Shown here one piece after another: positions 1 through 10,540 of a stretch of DNA of 63,651 nucleotides (its first letter is position 1; each line of letters starts with the position of its first letter). Position numbers and translations under genes: made by a program. The notes beneath the pieces were generated by a model. The model did no database searches and had not been told where the DNA came from. It saw only the letters and a program-made list of their open reading frames with translations. This DNA comes from an uncultured Ligilactobacillus sp. (GTDB lineage Bacteria; Bacillota; Bacilli; Lactobacillales; Lactobacillaceae). The DNA lies in contig CALVCU010000020.1 in NCBI GenBank assembly GCA_944326135.1, forward strand, positions 1 through 63,651, in the 5' to 3' direction.

Positions 1-78
1 CATGAAACGCAATTAAAAACTAAATTCTTAATAAACGTTGATGTTACGCGGTTTATTAAACAATATGAAAAGAAATAA
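1..78 (+). CDS. C-terminal end of an unidentified protein (partial)
   Basis: An open frame runs from the window edge to a TAA at 76-78 and gives 25 residues ending in VTRFIKQYEKK. It is the only open frame leading into the convergent pepC stop four bases later, and it is rich in lysine like the C-termini of neighbouring proteins. There is too little sequence to assign a family, and I do not recognise it. No terminator hairpin separates it from pepC. Confidence 0.5.
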   Translation, partial: HETQLKTKFLINVDVTRFIKQYEKK

Positions 79-82
79 AATG

Positions 83-1417
83 TTAAGCTAAGCTCCCCAT
101 AGGGTCCCAAGGCTTTAAAATTGTAGGTTTTTCATTTAAGATTTTTTGTAGTTCTTTTGGAAGGTACTTTTTGTTTACAACAATTTGATAACAAAATTCT
201 TCCATCCAACTGTCACTCATTACGAAAAAGCCTTTTTCACCAACTTTTTCGCCCCAAGAATTTTCGACTTTCCATTTTGTAGGTTGGTCATTAACTAAAT
301 CTACACCAGTAAGAACCATTGCGTGTGTCATTAAACTTTCACAATAATCTAAACGTTCAGCTTTTGACATTGAAAAGTCAATATCAAAAAGTTCATCTTG
401 ATGGTACAATTCTGGATCCATAATACCTTCCTTGCGATCTGATTCTTGTCCAACATCTGATCCAAACCAGACACTTTGACCATTCTTTAATTGTTCGATT
501 GCAACTTTTCGGAAAGTATTCATATCAACATTCAAATGTCTTACTTCTCGACCACCTAGAACGTTTCCAAGCATTTCAACGGTATACATGTGATTGAATG
601 GCTTGTCTTTAGTAGGAGCGTTGATAATTGAAACATAATCATCTAAATTCCAACCAACATATTTGTTGAAAAATTCTTGTGGTGTAATATTTTGAATACT
701 ATGATATTGATTATCCTTATCATAGTATTCAAAATTAAATTCATTGACTGGTTCTCCAAATGAATATGCAAGCATACGATATACTTCTGTTAACATTTCT
801 TGTTTGACTCTTCTAACTTCAGTCATATCAGTATTAGCATGAATTAACTCTCTAAGCTTAACTGCATCTTTACGTAACTTTAAATTTAATTGTTTATTTA
901 TCTCAGTTGAATTTGAAGAGTTAAATGTTTCTGGCATAACAGATTTAGGAACTACACCATATTTTTGGATTAGAGCAACGATCATATCCCATTGACCACC
1001 ATCTTGTTGAGGGGTTTGCAATAACCAACTTACTTTACGATCAGATGTTTCTAAATCTGCAGTTGCAATGATATTTTCGTAAAAATAATTTGATTTTTCT
1101 AACTTATCCCAGAAAAATGTATAGTTTTGCGATAATTCAAAATCATCGCGCATATTTAATTTTTCACGCATAGAATGACGCATAGTATTTAAAGCGGCAA
1201 ACATCCAGCAACGGCCAGATCTTTTTTGATCTGCTACTTTTCCAGTTTCTAAATTAATAGAAAAAACCGGATCCATATTAATTTCTGAACGATAATCTTT
1301 GCATACATTTAAAATACCATTTTTAGTTACGGCGCGTTCAGAAATTTCATGTCCTTTAAGATCATCTAAGTTTGATTGAAAATTTTTTAATTGTTCTAAA
1401 CTAATTTCCTTTTTCAT
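83..1417 (-). CDS. pepC: Aminopeptidase C (bleomycin hydrolase family, peptidase C1B)
   Basis: Cytoplasmic cysteine aminopeptidase of 444 residues that removes N-terminal residues from peptides and supplies amino acids to lactic acid bacteria. The papain-type triad is visible: Cys70 in RSGRCWMFAA, His365 in MTHAMVL and Asn386 in VENSWGE. The C-terminus (PWDPMGSLA) resembles the short arm that in this family reaches into the active site and limits cleavage to the N-terminus. Length matches the family. The start is an ATG with a GAAGGTGC ribosome site in the 16-base gap after rpiA, so the two genes probably share a transcript. It converges with an unknown gene whose end is only four bases away. 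Confidence 0.95.
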   Translation of the reverse strand: MKKEISLEQLKNFQSNLDDLKGHEISERAVTKNGILNVCKDYRSEINMDPVFSINLETGKVADQKRSGRCWMFAALNTMRHSMREKLNMRDDFELSQNYTFFWDKLEKSNYFYENIIATADLETSDRKVSWLLQTPQQDGGQWDMIVALIQKYGVVPKSVMPETFNSSNSTEINKQLNLKLRKDAVKLRELIHANTDMTEVRRVKQEMLTEVYRMLAYSFGEPVNEFNFEYYDKDNQYHSIQNITPQEFFNKYVGWNLDDYVSIINAPTKDKPFNHMYTVEMLGNVLGGREVRHLNVDMNTFRKVAIEQLKNGQSVWFGSDVGQESDRKEGIMDPELYHQDELFDIDFSMSKAERLDYCESLMTHAMVLTGVDLVNDQPTKWKVENSWGEKVGEKGFFVMSDSWMEEFCYQIVVNKKYLPKELQKILNEKPTILKPWDPMGSLA

Positions 1418-1433
1418 AATAAAGCACCTTCAA

Positions 1434-2123
1434 TTAACGTTTTACAGGAATAATTTCTGGCCCGTTTTCACGACCAACGATGACAGTATTTACCATATCT
1501 AGGAAGAGACCTTGTTCTACAACTCCTACTTGATTAATTAGATATTCTGCAAGTGAATGTGGCTCATCAATTTCATGTAAATATAAATCGATGACATAAT
1601 TATTTGAATCAGTACGTACTAATTCATTTGTTTGTGCATCTCTTCTAAATTTGGGATTTAATCCCTTTTTTTCAAAACGCTCAAAAACTTTTTGACTTCC
1701 ATATGGAATTACTTCAACTGGCAATGGAAATGAACCTAATTTAGGTGAAAGTTTAGTTTCATCTACAATCCACATTACCTTATCAGAATTTATAGCAACA
1801 ATTTTTTCAAAGAGCAATGCAGCGCCGCCACCTTTAATTCCTTGAAAGTCAGAACTAATTTCATCAGCACCATCAATTGTTAAATCAATATGATCCACTT
1901 CATCAACAGATTTTAATGGAATCCCTAACTTACGTGCCTGTTCAGCAGTTCTATCTGAAGTAGTCACACCGATAATATCTAATCCTTCCTCTTTAACACG
2001 TTTACCTAAAGCATCTACCATATAACGAACGGTTGTACCTGTTCCTAAACCTAAAATCATGTGATCTTCAACGAATTCAACTGATTTTTCACCAACTAAT
2101 TTTTTTAATTGATTTTGATCCAT
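1434..2123 (-). CDS. rpiA: Ribose-5-phosphate isomerase A
   Basis: Interconverts ribose 5-phosphate and ribulose 5-phosphate in the pentose phosphate pathway. The 229-residue protein shows the phosphate-binding GLGTGTT loop (residues 25-31), the DGADE motif (84-88) and [11 protein letters not shown] (97-107), which carries the catalytic glutamate and lysine of the family. The ATG follows a strong AAAGGAGG site. It is the first gene of a probable rpiA-pepC unit and is transcribed away from dut across a 162-base AT-rich gap. I could not fix a convincing minus-strand promoter in that gap. Confidence 0.95.
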   Translation of the reverse strand: MDQNQLKKLVGEKSVEFVEDHMILGLGTGTTVRYMVDALGKRVKEEGLDIIGVTTSDRTAEQARKLGIPLKSVDEVDHIDLTIDGADEISSDFQGIKGGGAALLFEKIVAINSDKVMWIVDETKLSPKLGSFPLPVEVIPYGSQKVFERFEKKGLNPKFRRDAQTNELVRTDSNNYVIDLYLHEIDEPHSLAEYLINQVGVVEQGLFLDMVNTVIVGRENGPEIIPVKR

Positions 2124-2241
2124 TATATTTCCTCCTTTAGTGTATAAAAATCATAGGAGAGTAATCTCTTATATTTTGCTGTACATCTAATTAAATTTTA
2201 TCATACTGAAAGAAATAAAGTTATTAAAAAAAAAACTTTAA

Positions 2242-2250
2242 TGTTATGAT
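2242..2250 (+). promoter_or_regulatory. Probable dut-radA promoter (extended -10)
   Basis: TGT-TATGAT is an extended -10 element (TGn plus hexamer) placed 36 bases before the dut start codon. A -35 box at 2221-2227 is poor, which an extended -10 can compensate for. The run of A upstream may help as an UP-like element. Confidence 0.45.
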
Positions 2251-2285
2251 ATATTAAATGGCAAAAAGAAAGAGGATAATAAAAT

Positions 2286-2822
2286 ATGAATCGTGGATTT
2301 GAAATTGTATCGAAATATAAAAATGAAAATTTAATTCTCCCTAAGAGACAAACAAAAAATGCGGCAGGATATGATTTTTGTGCTTCACAAGACTTTGTTC
2401 TTCCAAGTATTTGGAAACTTAACTTTGTGAAAATTTTTAAAGCATTGCGTAACCAGAAAGAATTAACTAATCAAGACTATGAAGATGCAACTCAAGTACT
2501 AAAACCTTATTTAGTTCCAACTGGAATTAAAGCATATATGAAAGATAATGAATTTTTAATGCTTGCAAATCGCTCAAGTGCACCATTAAAACGTGGTTTG
2601 ATTTTACCAAATGGTGTTGGAATTGTGGATGCAGATTATTATAATAATCCATCAAATGAAGGCGAAATTTTCTTTCAATTAGTTAATTTTGGTGTTAAAG
2701 ATTATACAATTAAAAAAGGAGAAAGAATTGGTCAGGGAATTTTCCTTCCATTTCTAACTGCAGATGATGAGGATGCACCTATTACTGAAAGAGTAGGCGG
2801 TTTTGGTTCATCAGGAAAGTAA
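2286..2822 (+). CDS. dut: Deoxyuridine 5'-triphosphate nucleotidohydrolase
   Basis: Hydrolyses dUTP to dUMP and pyrophosphate, keeping uracil out of DNA and feeding thymidylate synthesis. The five trimeric dUTPase motifs occur in order: AAGYDF (27-32), NRSSAPLKRG (95-104), GIVDADYY (112-119), KGERIGQ (144-150) and a C-terminal arm RVGGFGSSGK (169-178). At 178 residues it is longer than the roughly 150 of the simplest enzymes because of an insert of about 30 residues (45-75) between motifs 1 and 2. It precedes radA by nine bases, so the two are probably co-transcribed. Confidence 0.93.
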   Translation: MNRGFEIVSKYKNENLILPKRQTKNAAGYDFCASQDFVLPSIWKLNFVKIFKALRNQKELTNQDYEDATQVLKPYLVPTGIKAYMKDNEFLMLANRSSAPLKRGLILPNGVGIVDADYYNNPSNEGEIFFQLVNFGVKDYTIKKGERIGQGIFLPFLTADDEDAPITERVGGFGSSGK

Positions 2823-2831
2823 GGATTTAAA

Positions 2832-4202
2832 ATGGCAAAAACAAAAACACAGTATGTCTGTCAGGAATGTGGTTATGTTTCACCAAGATATTTAGGAAGA
2901 TGTCCTAATTGTGGTGCATGGAATACATTAGTGGAAGAAATTAAAGAACAGGCAAGTACATTGAAACAAAAGGCACGAGTATCTTTTTCTGGTAATGAGA
3001 TTAAACCTAAACTTATTGGTGAGGTCTCAACTAATGAAACACCAAGAGTAAAAACAAATTATGAAGAGTTTAATCGTGTTTTAGGAGGAGGAATTGTTCC
3101 AGGATCGTTAGTATTAATTGGAGGAGATCCTGGGATTGGAAAATCGACTTTACTATTACAAGTATCTGGCCAATTAGCGCAAAAACAGACGGTTCTTTAT
3201 ATTTCTGGAGAAGAAAGTGCAATGCAAATTAAGTTGCGTGCTAATCGTCTAGGTGTAGGAAATAATAATTTTTATTTATATCCTGAAACTAATATGGATC
3301 GTATTAGACAAAATATTGAAGAATTAAAACCAGACTACGTCATTATTGATTCAGTACAAACAATGCAGGAACCAGAAATGACATCAGCAGTAGGTAGTGT
3401 TGCTCAAATTCGTGAAGTTACTTCTGATTTGATGAAAATTGCTAAAACTAATGGAATTACTGTTTTTGTTGTTGGACATGTAACCAAGGGTGGCGCAATT
3501 GCTGGACCAAAAATTTTAGAACATATGGTAGATACTGTTTTATATTTTGAAGGCGATCAGCATCGTGCATATAGAATTTTACGAGCAGTAAAAAATCGTT
3601 TCGGTTCAACAAATGAAATTGGTATCTTCGAGATGAAACAGGGCGGATTAGCAGAGGTCGATAATCCATCTGAGGTTTTCTTAGAAGAACGGTTAAAGGG
3701 TGCGACAGGATCCTCTGTTGTTGTATCATTGGAAGGTACACGTCCGATTTTAGTTGAAATACAAGCTTTAGTAACACCTACAGCATTCGGTAATGCTAAA
3801 CGTACTACAACTGGTTTAGATCATAACCGTGTAGCATTAATAATGGCTGTTTTAGAAAAAAGGGCTGGATTATTATTACAAAACCAAGATGCATATTTAA
3901 AAGCAGCTGGTGGAGTAAAGTTAGATGAACCAGCAATTGATTTATCCATTGCTATAAGCATTGTTTCAAGTTATCGTGATGCAGAAACTGCACCAACAGA
4001 TTGTTTTATAGGTGAATTAGGACTTACTGGCGAAGTACGTCGAGTTAATCGAATTGAGCAAAGAGTTGCAGAAGCAGCTAAACTTGGATTCAAACGTGTA
4101 TTTATTCCTAAGAATAATCTTGATGGGTGGAAGATTCCACAAAACATTCAAGTAATTGGAGTACAAACATTATCAGAAACTTTAAAATATGTTTTTAATT
4201 AG
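2832..4202 (+). CDS. radA: DNA repair protein RadA (Sms), branch-migration ATPase
   Basis: RecA-like ATPase that drives branch migration during recombinational repair and natural transformation. The 456-residue protein has an N-terminal C4 zinc finger (Cys10, Cys13, Cys24, Cys27), a Walker A loop GDPGIGKST (98-106), the diagnostic KNRFG motif (254-258) and a C-terminal Lon-protease-like domain from about 290. Its start lies nine bases after dut, and the PIN-TRAM gene follows after 15 bases. The dut-radA-PIN order is common in lactobacilli. Nothing is missing. Confidence 0.96.
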   Translation: MAKTKTQYVCQECGYVSPRYLGRCPNCGAWNTLVEEIKEQASTLKQKARVSFSGNEIKPKLIGEVSTNETPRVKTNYEEFNRVLGGGIVPGSLVLIGGDPGIGKSTLLLQVSGQLAQKQTVLYISGEESAMQIKLRANRLGVGNNNFYLYPETNMDRIRQNIEELKPDYVIIDSVQTMQEPEMTSAVGSVAQIREVTSDLMKIAKTNGITVFVVGHVTKGGAIAGPKILEHMVDTVLYFEGDQHRAYRILRAVKNRFGSTNEIGIFEMKQGGLAEVDNPSEVFLEERLKGATGSSVVVSLEGTRPILVEIQALVTPTAFGNAKRTTTGLDHNRVALIMAVLEKRAGLLLQNQDAYLKAAGGVKLDEPAIDLSIAISIVSSYRDAETAPTDCFIGELGLTGEVRRVNRIEQRVAEAAKLGFKRVFIPKNNLDGWKIPQNIQVIGVQTLSETLKYVFN

Positions 4203-4217
4203 AAAAGAAGTGATAGA

Positions 4218-5318
4218 ATGCGGAAAAAATTAATTCATATTGTGCTGATTGTACTTGGAATAGGAGCGGGTTATTCTTTCTTACCTATTTTTTGGTCATT
4301 AATACATTTTTCTAATCCTTGGATAACAAACCCACTAACGAATATGATTATTGGAATGGTTATTTTTACAATTATTTCATTTTTAATTGCAGATATACTT
4401 GATCAGTTTATTCAAAAAATTGAAAAGTTATTACTTAGACAAAAAACTGAAAATTTATTATCTGAGGTAGTTGCAATTATCTTGGCTTTAATACTGGGAT
4501 TTTTAGTGACTACACCTTTAACGAGAGCACATTCAATTTTTGTAAATACCTTTTTACCAATTGTATTATTACTGATTTTTGGTTATTTAGGATTTGTAGT
4601 AGGAAGATCACGTACTCGTGAATTTAGAGGATTATTTAAGCGTAAAAAAGAAAACTCCAAGGGAACAATTTTAGAAAGAAAAGCTGGCCAAAATTTCTAT
4701 CATTATAAATTATTAGATACAAATATTTTAATTGATGGTCGAATTTATGATTTGGCAAAAACTGGTTTTTTGGAAGGAACCTTAGTTGTGCCCAATTTTG
4801 TTTTGTACGAATTACAATATATTGCTGATTCCGGAGATAGTATTAAACGAGTACGTGGAAGACGAGGCTTAGATATATTAAATAAATTACGTGAAGAAAA
4901 AATAGTGCCTATTGAAATGTATGATGGGGATTTTGATGATATTCAAGAGGTAGATAGTAAATTAATTAAATTAGCTAAATTAATAGATGCTGAAATTGTA
5001 ACGAATGATTATAATTTAAATAAAGTAAGTGAGTTTCAAAATGTCCGTGTTTTAAATATTAATCAGCTTGCAAAATCACTTAAGCCACGTGTAATTCCTG
5101 GTGAAAAATTGCGTGTTACTATCATAAAAAATGGAACAGAACGACAACAAGGGGTAGCATATCTTGATGATGGGACTATGATTGTTGTTGAGGATGGAAA
5201 ATACTTTATGAATAAGACAGTTGATGTGGAAGTTACTAGCGCTCTTCAAACGGACGCTGGAAGAATGATTTTTGCAAAATTAGCTCATTCTAGTCGAGAG
5301 ATTAAAGAAAAAAATTAA
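4218..5318 (+). CDS. PIN and TRAM domain membrane protein (YacL family)
   Basis: Integral membrane protein of 366 residues with four hydrophobic segments (about 5-30, 42-62, 83-103 and 110-130), a basic linker, a PIN nuclease-fold domain from about 163 to 280 (LLDTNILIDGRI, acidic Asp167 and Asp173) and a C-terminal TRAM RNA-binding domain (about 285-350). The PIN acids suggest a metal-dependent ribonuclease, but the target RNA of this family is not established. It sits between radA and gltX exactly as yacL does in Bacillus. Confidence 0.88.
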   Translation: MRKKLIHIVLIVLGIGAGYSFLPIFWSLIHFSNPWITNPLTNMIIGMVIFTIISFLIADILDQFIQKIEKLLLRQKTENLLSEVVAIILALILGFLVTTPLTRAHSIFVNTFLPIVLLLIFGYLGFVVGRSRTREFRGLFKRKKENSKGTILERKAGQNFYHYKLLDTNILIDGRIYDLAKTGFLEGTLVVPNFVLYELQYIADSGDSIKRVRGRRGLDILNKLREEKIVPIEMYDGDFDDIQEVDSKLIKLAKLIDAEIVTNDYNLNKVSEFQNVRVLNINQLAKSLKPRVIPGEKLRVTIIKNGTERQQGVAYLDDGTMIVVEDGKYFMNKTVDVEVTSALQTDAGRMIFAKLAHSSREIKEKN

Positions 5319-5420
5319 TATTTGTTAATAGAAACATTTATTTTTTAATAGAATCAGTGTAAAATTAATTAATAGTATATAAAGATTTGAATTTATAATC
5401 TAAAAGGAAGAGGCGTTAAA

Positions 5421-6911
5421 ATGGCTAAACAAAAAGTCAGAGTGCGTTATGCACCAAGTCCAACAGGGCACTTGCATATTGGTAATGCCCGGACTGCATT
5501 ATTTAATTACTTATTTGCTCGTCATAATAAGGGTAAATTTATTTTAAGAATTGAAGATACAGATACTAAACGGAATGTTGCTGATGGTGAAAAGAGTCAA
5601 ATGGATAATTTGGCTTGGCTAGGAATTGACTGGGATGAAGGCCCAGATAAACCAGGTAAATATGGCCCATATCGTCAATCTGAACGTAAAGAAATATATA
5701 CTCCTTTAATTAAGGAATTATTAGAAAAAGGATTAGCATATGAATCATATATGACAGAAGAAGAACTTGAAAAGCAACGTGAAGACCAAAAAGCACGCGG
5801 TGAAGCTCCTCGTTACGTATATGAATATGAAGGTATGACAGAAGAACAGATTAAAGAAAAGCAGGAAGAAGCTCGTGCTAATGGTATTAAACCTGTTATT
5901 CGTATTCGAGTACCACACAATAAAACATATGAATGGGATGACATTGTAAAGGGACATATCAGTTTTAATTCTGACACTATTGGTGGAGACTTTGTTATTC
6001 AAAAACGTGATGGAATGCCAACATATAATTTTGCTGTGGTAGTAGATGATCATATGATGGAAATTTCACATGTATTACGTGGAGATGACCATGTTGCAAA
6101 TACTCCAAAACAACTTGTAGTTTATGAAGCATTTGGATGGCAACCACCAGAATTTGGACATATGTCATTAATTATTAATTCAGAAACTGGTAAGAAATTA
6201 AGTAAACGTGATGAAACAATTTTACAATTTATTGAACAATATCGTTCATTAGGATACTTACCTGATGCAATGTTTAACTTTATTACACTATTAGGTTGGT
6301 CCCCAGTTGGAGAATCAGAAATCTTTAATAAACGAGAATTTATTAAGATGTTTGATCCTAACAGATTAAGTAAATCCCCAGCTGCTTTTGATGAAAAGAA
6401 ACTAGAATGGATCAACAATCAATATATCAAAAATGCAGATGATGATATGATTACTGATTCAGCATTGAAACAATTAATTAATGCTGAAAAAGTTCAACAA
6501 AATCCAGATGCAAAAACAATTGAATGGGCAAGACAATTAATTCGTTTATACAAACAACAAATGTCATACACACATCAAATTGTTGAAATGGCAGATGTAT
6601 TCTTTAGTGAACCAGAAAAATTATCTGATGCAGCTAAAGAAGAATTAGCTAATGAAACAGCTCCTGTTGTATTAAATGAATTTGCTAAGCGAGTAGCAGA
6701 ATTACCTATTTTTGATGCTACTGAAATTCAAGCAACAATTAAAGCTATTCAAAAAGATACAAAAATTAAGGGCCGCGCTTTATATATGCCAATTAGAATT
6801 GCTACAACACGTGCAATGCATGGACCAGATTTAGCACCATCAATTGAATTGTTAGGTCGCGAAAAAGCATTAGAACATTTAAAACAAACATTGAAAGAAA
6901 TTGGTAAGTAA
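5421..6911 (+). CDS. gltX: Glutamyl-tRNA synthetase
   Basis: Class I aminoacyl-tRNA synthetase charging tRNA-Glu. In lactobacilli it usually also misacylates tRNA-Gln for later amidation. The 496-residue protein has the HIGH-type motif HLHIG (17-21) and the KMSKS-type motif KKLSKRD near residue 258, with an all-helical anticodon-binding C-terminal half. The start ATG follows AAAGGAAGAGG. No T-box leader is visible in the 102 bases upstream. The next gene is cysS, after a hairpin. Confidence 0.96.
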   Translation: MAKQKVRVRYAPSPTGHLHIGNARTALFNYLFARHNKGKFILRIEDTDTKRNVADGEKSQMDNLAWLGIDWDEGPDKPGKYGPYRQSERKEIYTPLIKELLEKGLAYESYMTEEELEKQREDQKARGEAPRYVYEYEGMTEEQIKEKQEEARANGIKPVIRIRVPHNKTYEWDDIVKGHISFNSDTIGGDFVIQKRDGMPTYNFAVVVDDHMMEISHVLRGDDHVANTPKQLVVYEAFGWQPPEFGHMSLIINSETGKKLSKRDETILQFIEQYRSLGYLPDAMFNFITLLGWSPVGESEIFNKREFIKMFDPNRLSKSPAAFDEKKLEWINNQYIKNADDDMITDSALKQLINAEKVQQNPDAKTIEWARQLIRLYKQQMSYTHQIVEMADVFFSEPEKLSDAAKEELANETAPVVLNEFAKRVAELPIFDATEIQATIKAIQKDTKIKGRALYMPIRIATTRAMHGPDLAPSIELLGREKALEHLKQTLKEIGK

Positions 6912-6953
6912 TTTTTACAATCATAATTTTAATGTGAACTAAATAAAATGAGG

Positions 6954-6988
6954 AAGAGGCTGCTACTTAATAGTTACAGCCTCTTTGT
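6954..6988 (+). terminator. Hairpin between gltX and cysS, weak terminator
   Basis: AAGAGGCTG (6954-6962) pairs with CAGCCTCTT (6977-6985) around a 14-base loop. Only three T follow before a G, so termination may be partial, allowing some read-through into cysS. Confidence 0.55.
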
Positions 6989-7004
6989 GTAATAGGAGAG
7001 CAAT

Positions 7005-8408
7005 ATGCAAATTTATAATACATTAACTAATCGCAAAGAGGATTTTAAACCAATTCATAAAGGTAAAGTAATGATGTATGTATGTGGTCCTACTGTATAT
7101 AATTACATTCATATAGGAAATGCAAGAAGTGCAGTTGCTTTTGATACTGTTAGACGTTATTTAGAATATCGTGGGTATGAAGTGACTTACGTTTCTAACT
7201 TTACTGATGTTGATGATAAGATTATTAAAGCAAGCAATGAAACAAATGTTGAAGTTCATGAATTAACTGATAACTTTATTAACGCTTTTTATGAAGATAC
7301 AGATGCATTAAATATAAAAAGAGCGACATATAATCCTAAAGTTACGGAAAATATGGAAGATATTATTAATTTTGTTACTGATTTAATTAATAAAGGCTAT
7401 GCATATGTTGTAGATGGAAATGTTTTTTACAAAACACGAAAATTTAAAAATTATGGCGAATTATCTGGACAATCGATCAATGATTTAGAACAAGGTGCTA
7501 GTGAAAGAATTACAAGTGAAGAACAGGCAAAAAAAGCTGATCCTCTTGATTTTGTATTATGGAAAAAAGCTAAACCAAATGAAATTTCTTGGGATTCACC
7601 TTGGGGAAAGGGTCGACCAGGATGGCATATTGAATGTTCTGTGATGGCTACTAAATATTTAGCGGATACAATTGATATTCATGCGGGGGGAATTGATCTT
7701 GAATTCCCACACCATGAAAACGAAATTGCTCAAAGTGAGACTAAAACGGGGCAAAAATTTGCAAATTATTGGATGCATAATGGCTTTGTAACTATTGGAA
7801 AAGAAAACGAAAAGATGAGTAAGTCATTAGGGAATTTTATTACCGTTCATGACTTATTAAAAAAAGTTGACCCACAAGTAATTCGTTTCTTTATGTCAAC
7901 AACACATTATCGACGCCCAATCCAATATACAGAAGAAAATTTAGCAGATGCAAAAACTAATTTAGAAAAATTAATTACTGCTTATCGTAATTTGGATTAT
8001 CGTTTAAATGATGCAGGAAAAGTAGAATCATCAGAAGAAAAAAAGGCATTTGAAAAATTAATTAACCAATATGTTGAAGCAATGGATGATGATTTTAATG
8101 TTCAAAATGCGATGAGTTCGTTATATGAAATGGCTAAATTAATGAATATATATGCGCAAAAAGATCAAATTGATCATGAAGTTGGTCAATTCATGGTTAA
8201 TGAATTTGAAAAATTAATTGGTGTTATAGGAATTAAAATACCTAAAAAAGAATTATTAGATTCTGAAATTGAAGCAATGATAGAAAAGCGCAATCAAGCG
8301 CGTGCTGATAAAAATTATGAATTGAGTGATGAGATTCGTGATTCTCTAAAACAACAAGGTATTATTTTAGAGGATACTGCTCAAGGTACTAGATGGAGAA
8401 GAGACTAA
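7005..8408 (+). CDS. cysS: Cysteinyl-tRNA synthetase
   Basis: Class I synthetase that charges tRNA-Cys. In 467 residues it shows the zinc-ligand Cys27 beside CGPTVYN, the HIGN motif (36-39), further zinc ligands in WHIECS and HHENE, and KMSKS near residue 270. The SD is TAGGAGAG. Its stop codon overlaps the start of mrnC by one base (TAATG), indicating translational coupling, as in Bacillus and other lactobacilli. Confidence 0.96.
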   Translation: MQIYNTLTNRKEDFKPIHKGKVMMYVCGPTVYNYIHIGNARSAVAFDTVRRYLEYRGYEVTYVSNFTDVDDKIIKASNETNVEVHELTDNFINAFYEDTDALNIKRATYNPKVTENMEDIINFVTDLINKGYAYVVDGNVFYKTRKFKNYGELSGQSINDLEQGASERITSEEQAKKADPLDFVLWKKAKPNEISWDSPWGKGRPGWHIECSVMATKYLADTIDIHAGGIDLEFPHHENEIAQSETKTGQKFANYWMHNGFVTIGKENEKMSKSLGNFITVHDLLKKVDPQVIRFFMSTTHYRRPIQYTEENLADAKTNLEKLITAYRNLDYRLNDAGKVESSEEKKAFEKLINQYVEAMDDDFNVQNAMSSLYEMAKLMNIYAQKDQIDHEVGQFMVNEFEKLIGVIGIKIPKKELLDSEIEAMIEKRNQARADKNYELSDEIRDSLKQQGIILEDTAQGTRWRRD

Positions 8409-8824
8409 TGATTGCAGATTATAATCAAATGAACGGAATTGCTTTAGCATATATTGGTGATGCAATTTATGAAGTATATGTACGACAACATTTATTACAA
8501 AAGGGTTTTACTAAACCAACCAAATTACATCATTTAGCAACTAGATACGTTTCAGCTAAAGCACAGGCATTTTTAGTAAATGAGATGGAAAAAGCTGATT
8601 TTTTAAGTCAAGATGAATTAGAATATTTCCGACGTGGTAGAAATGCTAAAAGTCATACATCTGCTAAAAATACTTCAGTAATGACTTATCGAATTTCTAC
8701 TGGATTTGAAGCATTGTTTGGCTATTTATATCTTAGTGAGCAAAATGAACGGTTAACAGAATTAGCTAATTGGTGTATTGCAAAGATTGAGGAGGGAAAT
8801 TTGCATGGAAAAGCAATTAAATAA
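8408..8824 (+). CDS. mrnC: Mini-ribonuclease III
   Basis: RNase III-fold dimer without a double-stranded RNA-binding domain. In Bacillus it matures 23S rRNA precursor ends. I place the start at the ATG overlapping the cysS stop, preceded by GGAGAAGAG, giving 138 residues. A longer in-frame version from 8393 lacks a ribosome site. The catalytic region reads [13 protein letters not shown], with Asp18 and Glu22, and [10 protein letters not shown] follows. It overlaps rlmB by 20 bases. Confidence 0.9.
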   Translation: MIADYNQMNGIALAYIGDAIYEVYVRQHLLQKGFTKPTKLHHLATRYVSAKAQAFLVNEMEKADFLSQDELEYFRRGRNAKSHTSAKNTSVMTYRISTGFEALFGYLYLSEQNERLTELANWCIAKIEEGNLHGKAIK

Positions 8825-9551
8825 TGAAACAATAATTGGAAGACATCCTGCAATTGCGGCTTTAAAGTCTAATCAAACGATTAATAAAGTTTTTGTCCAA
8901 GCCAATTCTAATTCTGATGCAATTGCTGAGATTGTAACAAAAGCTAGAAAAAAGGGGATAATTGTTTCCCAAGTTCCTAAAAGTAAATTGGATCAAATGT
9001 GTGATAATCAAAATCATCAAGGAGTTGTTTTAAAAGTTGCTGCATTTGAATATGCAACATTAGATGACTTATTTTTGAGAGCAAAATCTAAGAATGAGGA
9101 TCCGCTATTTTTAATTTTAGATGGGATAGAAGATCCGCATAATTTAGGATCTATCTTAAGAACTGCGGATGCAGTTGGAATTCATGGAATTATTATTCCT
9201 AAAAGAAGGGCAGTACAGCTAACAGCAACAGTAGCTAAAACTTCAACAGGGGCAATTGAATACGTACCAGTGGTTCGTGTAACTAATTTGGTACAGACTG
9301 TAAAACAATTAAAAGAAAAAGGCTTATGGGTTTTTGGTACTGATATGAAAGGTACAGATTTTCGTAAATGGAATGCTAAAGGGCCTACAGCAATGGTTAT
9401 TGGTAATGAAGGTAAGGGAATTTCACCATTACTAAAGAAAGAATGTGATGAAATGCTTACTATTCCAATGGTAGGTCATGTACAAAGTTTAAACGCAAGT
9501 GTTGCTGCTAGTCTATTAATGTATCAAGCCTTTACCTCTCGAGGAGTATAA
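8805..9551 (+). CDS. rlmB: 23S rRNA (guanosine-2'-O-)-methyltransferase RlmB, SpoU family
   Basis: SPOUT-fold 2'-O-methyltransferase, expected to act on 23S rRNA guanosine 2251 (E. coli numbering). An N-terminal substrate-binding domain (1-75) precedes the trefoil-knot domain with its three family motifs: [19 protein letters not shown] and [13 protein letters not shown]. The ATG at 8805 follows GAGGAGGG, which favours it over an in-frame start 27 bases upstream. The protein is 248 residues, and the gene overlaps the end of mrnC. Confidence 0.9.
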   Translation: MEKQLNNETIIGRHPAIAALKSNQTINKVFVQANSNSDAIAEIVTKARKKGIIVSQVPKSKLDQMCDNQNHQGVVLKVAAFEYATLDDLFLRAKSKNEDPLFLILDGIEDPHNLGSILRTADAVGIHGIIIPKRRAVQLTATVAKTSTGAIEYVPVVRVTNLVQTVKQLKEKGLWVFGTDMKGTDFRKWNAKGPTAMVIGNEGKGISPLLKKECDEMLTIPMVGHVQSLNASVAASLLMYQAFTSRGV

Positions 9552-9557
9552 ACGACT

Positions 9558-10088
9558 ATGAAAAAACGAATTTTAATCGTTGATGCATACAATATGATTG
9601 GTAATTGGCCAGAACTAAAACGATTAAAAAAGGCAAATAGACTTGAGGATGCACGAAATCAACTATTAAGAGTACTTTCAAACTATTACAAGCAAATACA
9701 AATGGAAATTATCGTTGTTTTTGATGCGATGTACGTTTCAGGACAATCACAAAAATATGAACAGTATAATTTGAAAATTGTTTGGACAGATGAAGGTCAA
9801 ACGGCAGATAGTTATATAGAATCACTTGCAGGAGAATTGCTTAATCCATTAACTATAGTAACAGTTGCAACAAGTGATCAAGCAGAACAATGGACCATTT
9901 TTTCACAAGGTGCTTTACGTAAACCTGCATGGGAACTTTATCAAGATATTAAAAATGCTAGAATACAAGTTACTCAAGCAACTAAAAAGTATCAATTACA
10001 AGGGACTATAAAAAGGAGATCTCCTTGGGACAATACACAGTTGAGTAAACTTGCGGAATTGCGAGATAATTTGTCACAGGAATCTTGA
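9558..10088 (+). CDS. NYN-domain putative ribonuclease (YacP/Rae1 family)
   Basis: Protein of 176 residues with a PIN-like NYN fold: the N-terminal strand [11 protein letters not shown] carries the first acidic residue, followed by VVFDAMY and [10 protein letters not shown]. In Bacillus the homologue Rae1 (YacP) is a ribosome-dependent endoribonuclease. That function is inferred here from family and context only. It sits directly after rlmB. The sigH gene that usually follows it is absent, and rpmG comes next after 55 bases. Confidence 0.85.
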   Translation: MKKRILIVDAYNMIGNWPELKRLKKANRLEDARNQLLRVLSNYYKQIQMEIIVVFDAMYVSGQSQKYEQYNLKIVWTDEGQTADSYIESLAGELLNPLTIVTVATSDQAEQWTIFSQGALRKPAWELYQDIKNARIQVTQATKKYQLQGTIKRRSPWDNTQLSKLAELRDNLSQES

Positions 10089-10114
10089 CATTTATATTAG
10101 ATTAATTGTATATT
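10085..10114 (+). promoter_or_regulatory. rpmG-secE promoter
   Basis: TTGACA (10085-10090) and TATATT (10109-10114) are separated by 18 bases. The -35 overlaps the yacP stop codon and the start of rpmG is 30 bases beyond the -10. This is a near-consensus sigma-A promoter. Confidence 0.75.
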
Positions 10115-10143
10115 TACCTTTAGGTTTTAGAAGGAGAAAAGAT

Positions 10144-10296
10144 ATGTCTGCAAAACGAAAAATTGCATTAGCATGTTCTGAATGTGGTTCTCGAAATTAT
10201 ACAATCACAGAGAATCCTAATCGAACAGAAAGACTTGAAGTAAAAAAATTCTGTAAATATTGTAATAAGCATACTATTCATCGAGAAACAAAGTAA
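10144..10296 (+). CDS. rpmG: Ribosomal protein L33 (bL33), zinc-binding form
   Basis: Small basic protein of the large subunit, 50 residues from the ATG preceded by AGAAGGAG. A longer in-frame reading from 10051 would run through yacP and has no ribosome site. It keeps two CxxC pairs (CSEC and CKYC), so it is the zinc-containing C+ version. It is the first gene of the rpmG-secE transcript. Confidence 0.93.
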   Translation: MSAKRKIALACSECGSRNYTITENPNRTERLEVKKFCKYCNKHTIHRETK

Positions 10297-10311
10297 AAGG
10301 GAGTGGAGATA

Positions 10312-10476
10312 GTGAGATTTATTAAAGAAGTAATTCAAACAATGAAAGACACAACTTGGGAAACAGCAAAAGAAACGCGTAAGGATACCTCAACAGTTGT
10401 TGTAATGTCACTAGCATTAGTAGCTTTCTTTGCGATTGTAGACGCATGTATTCAAGGTTTAATCGCCTTAATCTAG
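10312..10476 (+). CDS. secE: Preprotein translocase subunit SecE
   Basis: Essential single-span clamp of the SecYEG channel. The frame opens with GTG at 10312 after GGGAGTGGAGAT and encodes 54 residues: an amphipathic N-terminal helix (FIKEVIQTMKDTTWETAKET) followed by one membrane segment (about 29-53, VVVMSLALVAFFAIVDACI). Its size and place between rpmG and nusG are standard. A terminator hairpin separates it from nusG. Confidence 0.92.
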   Translation: MRFIKEVIQTMKDTTWETAKETRKDTSTVVVMSLALVAFFAIVDACIQGLIALI

Positions 10477-10493
10477 TCAAAAAATGAAAATTC

Positions 10494-10502
10494 TGTTATA
10501 CT
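10494..10502 (+). promoter_or_regulatory. nusG promoter (extended -10)
   Basis: TGT-TATACT is a strong extended -10 in the gap after secE. No good -35 is present. The predicted transcript would begin near 10509, just before the hairpin at 10519-10533. Confidence 0.5.
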
Positions 10503-10514
10503 ACAGATAACTGA

Positions 10515-10540
10515 AAAGCTTCGCAGTGCGGAGTTTTTTT
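10515..10540 (+). terminator. Terminator between secE and nusG, possible attenuator of nusG
   Basis: CTTCGC (10519-10524) pairs with GCGGAG (10528-10533), including one G-T pair and a three-base loop, followed by TTTTTTT. It ends the rpmG-secE transcript. It also lies at the very 5' end of any transcript started at the nusG promoter. Confidence 0.75.

Noticed and set aside
5319-5420. Possible T-box or promoter before gltX
   Set aside because: No T-box core, specifier stem or terminator/antiterminator pair. TATAAT at 5394 is too close to the start codon to be the -10.
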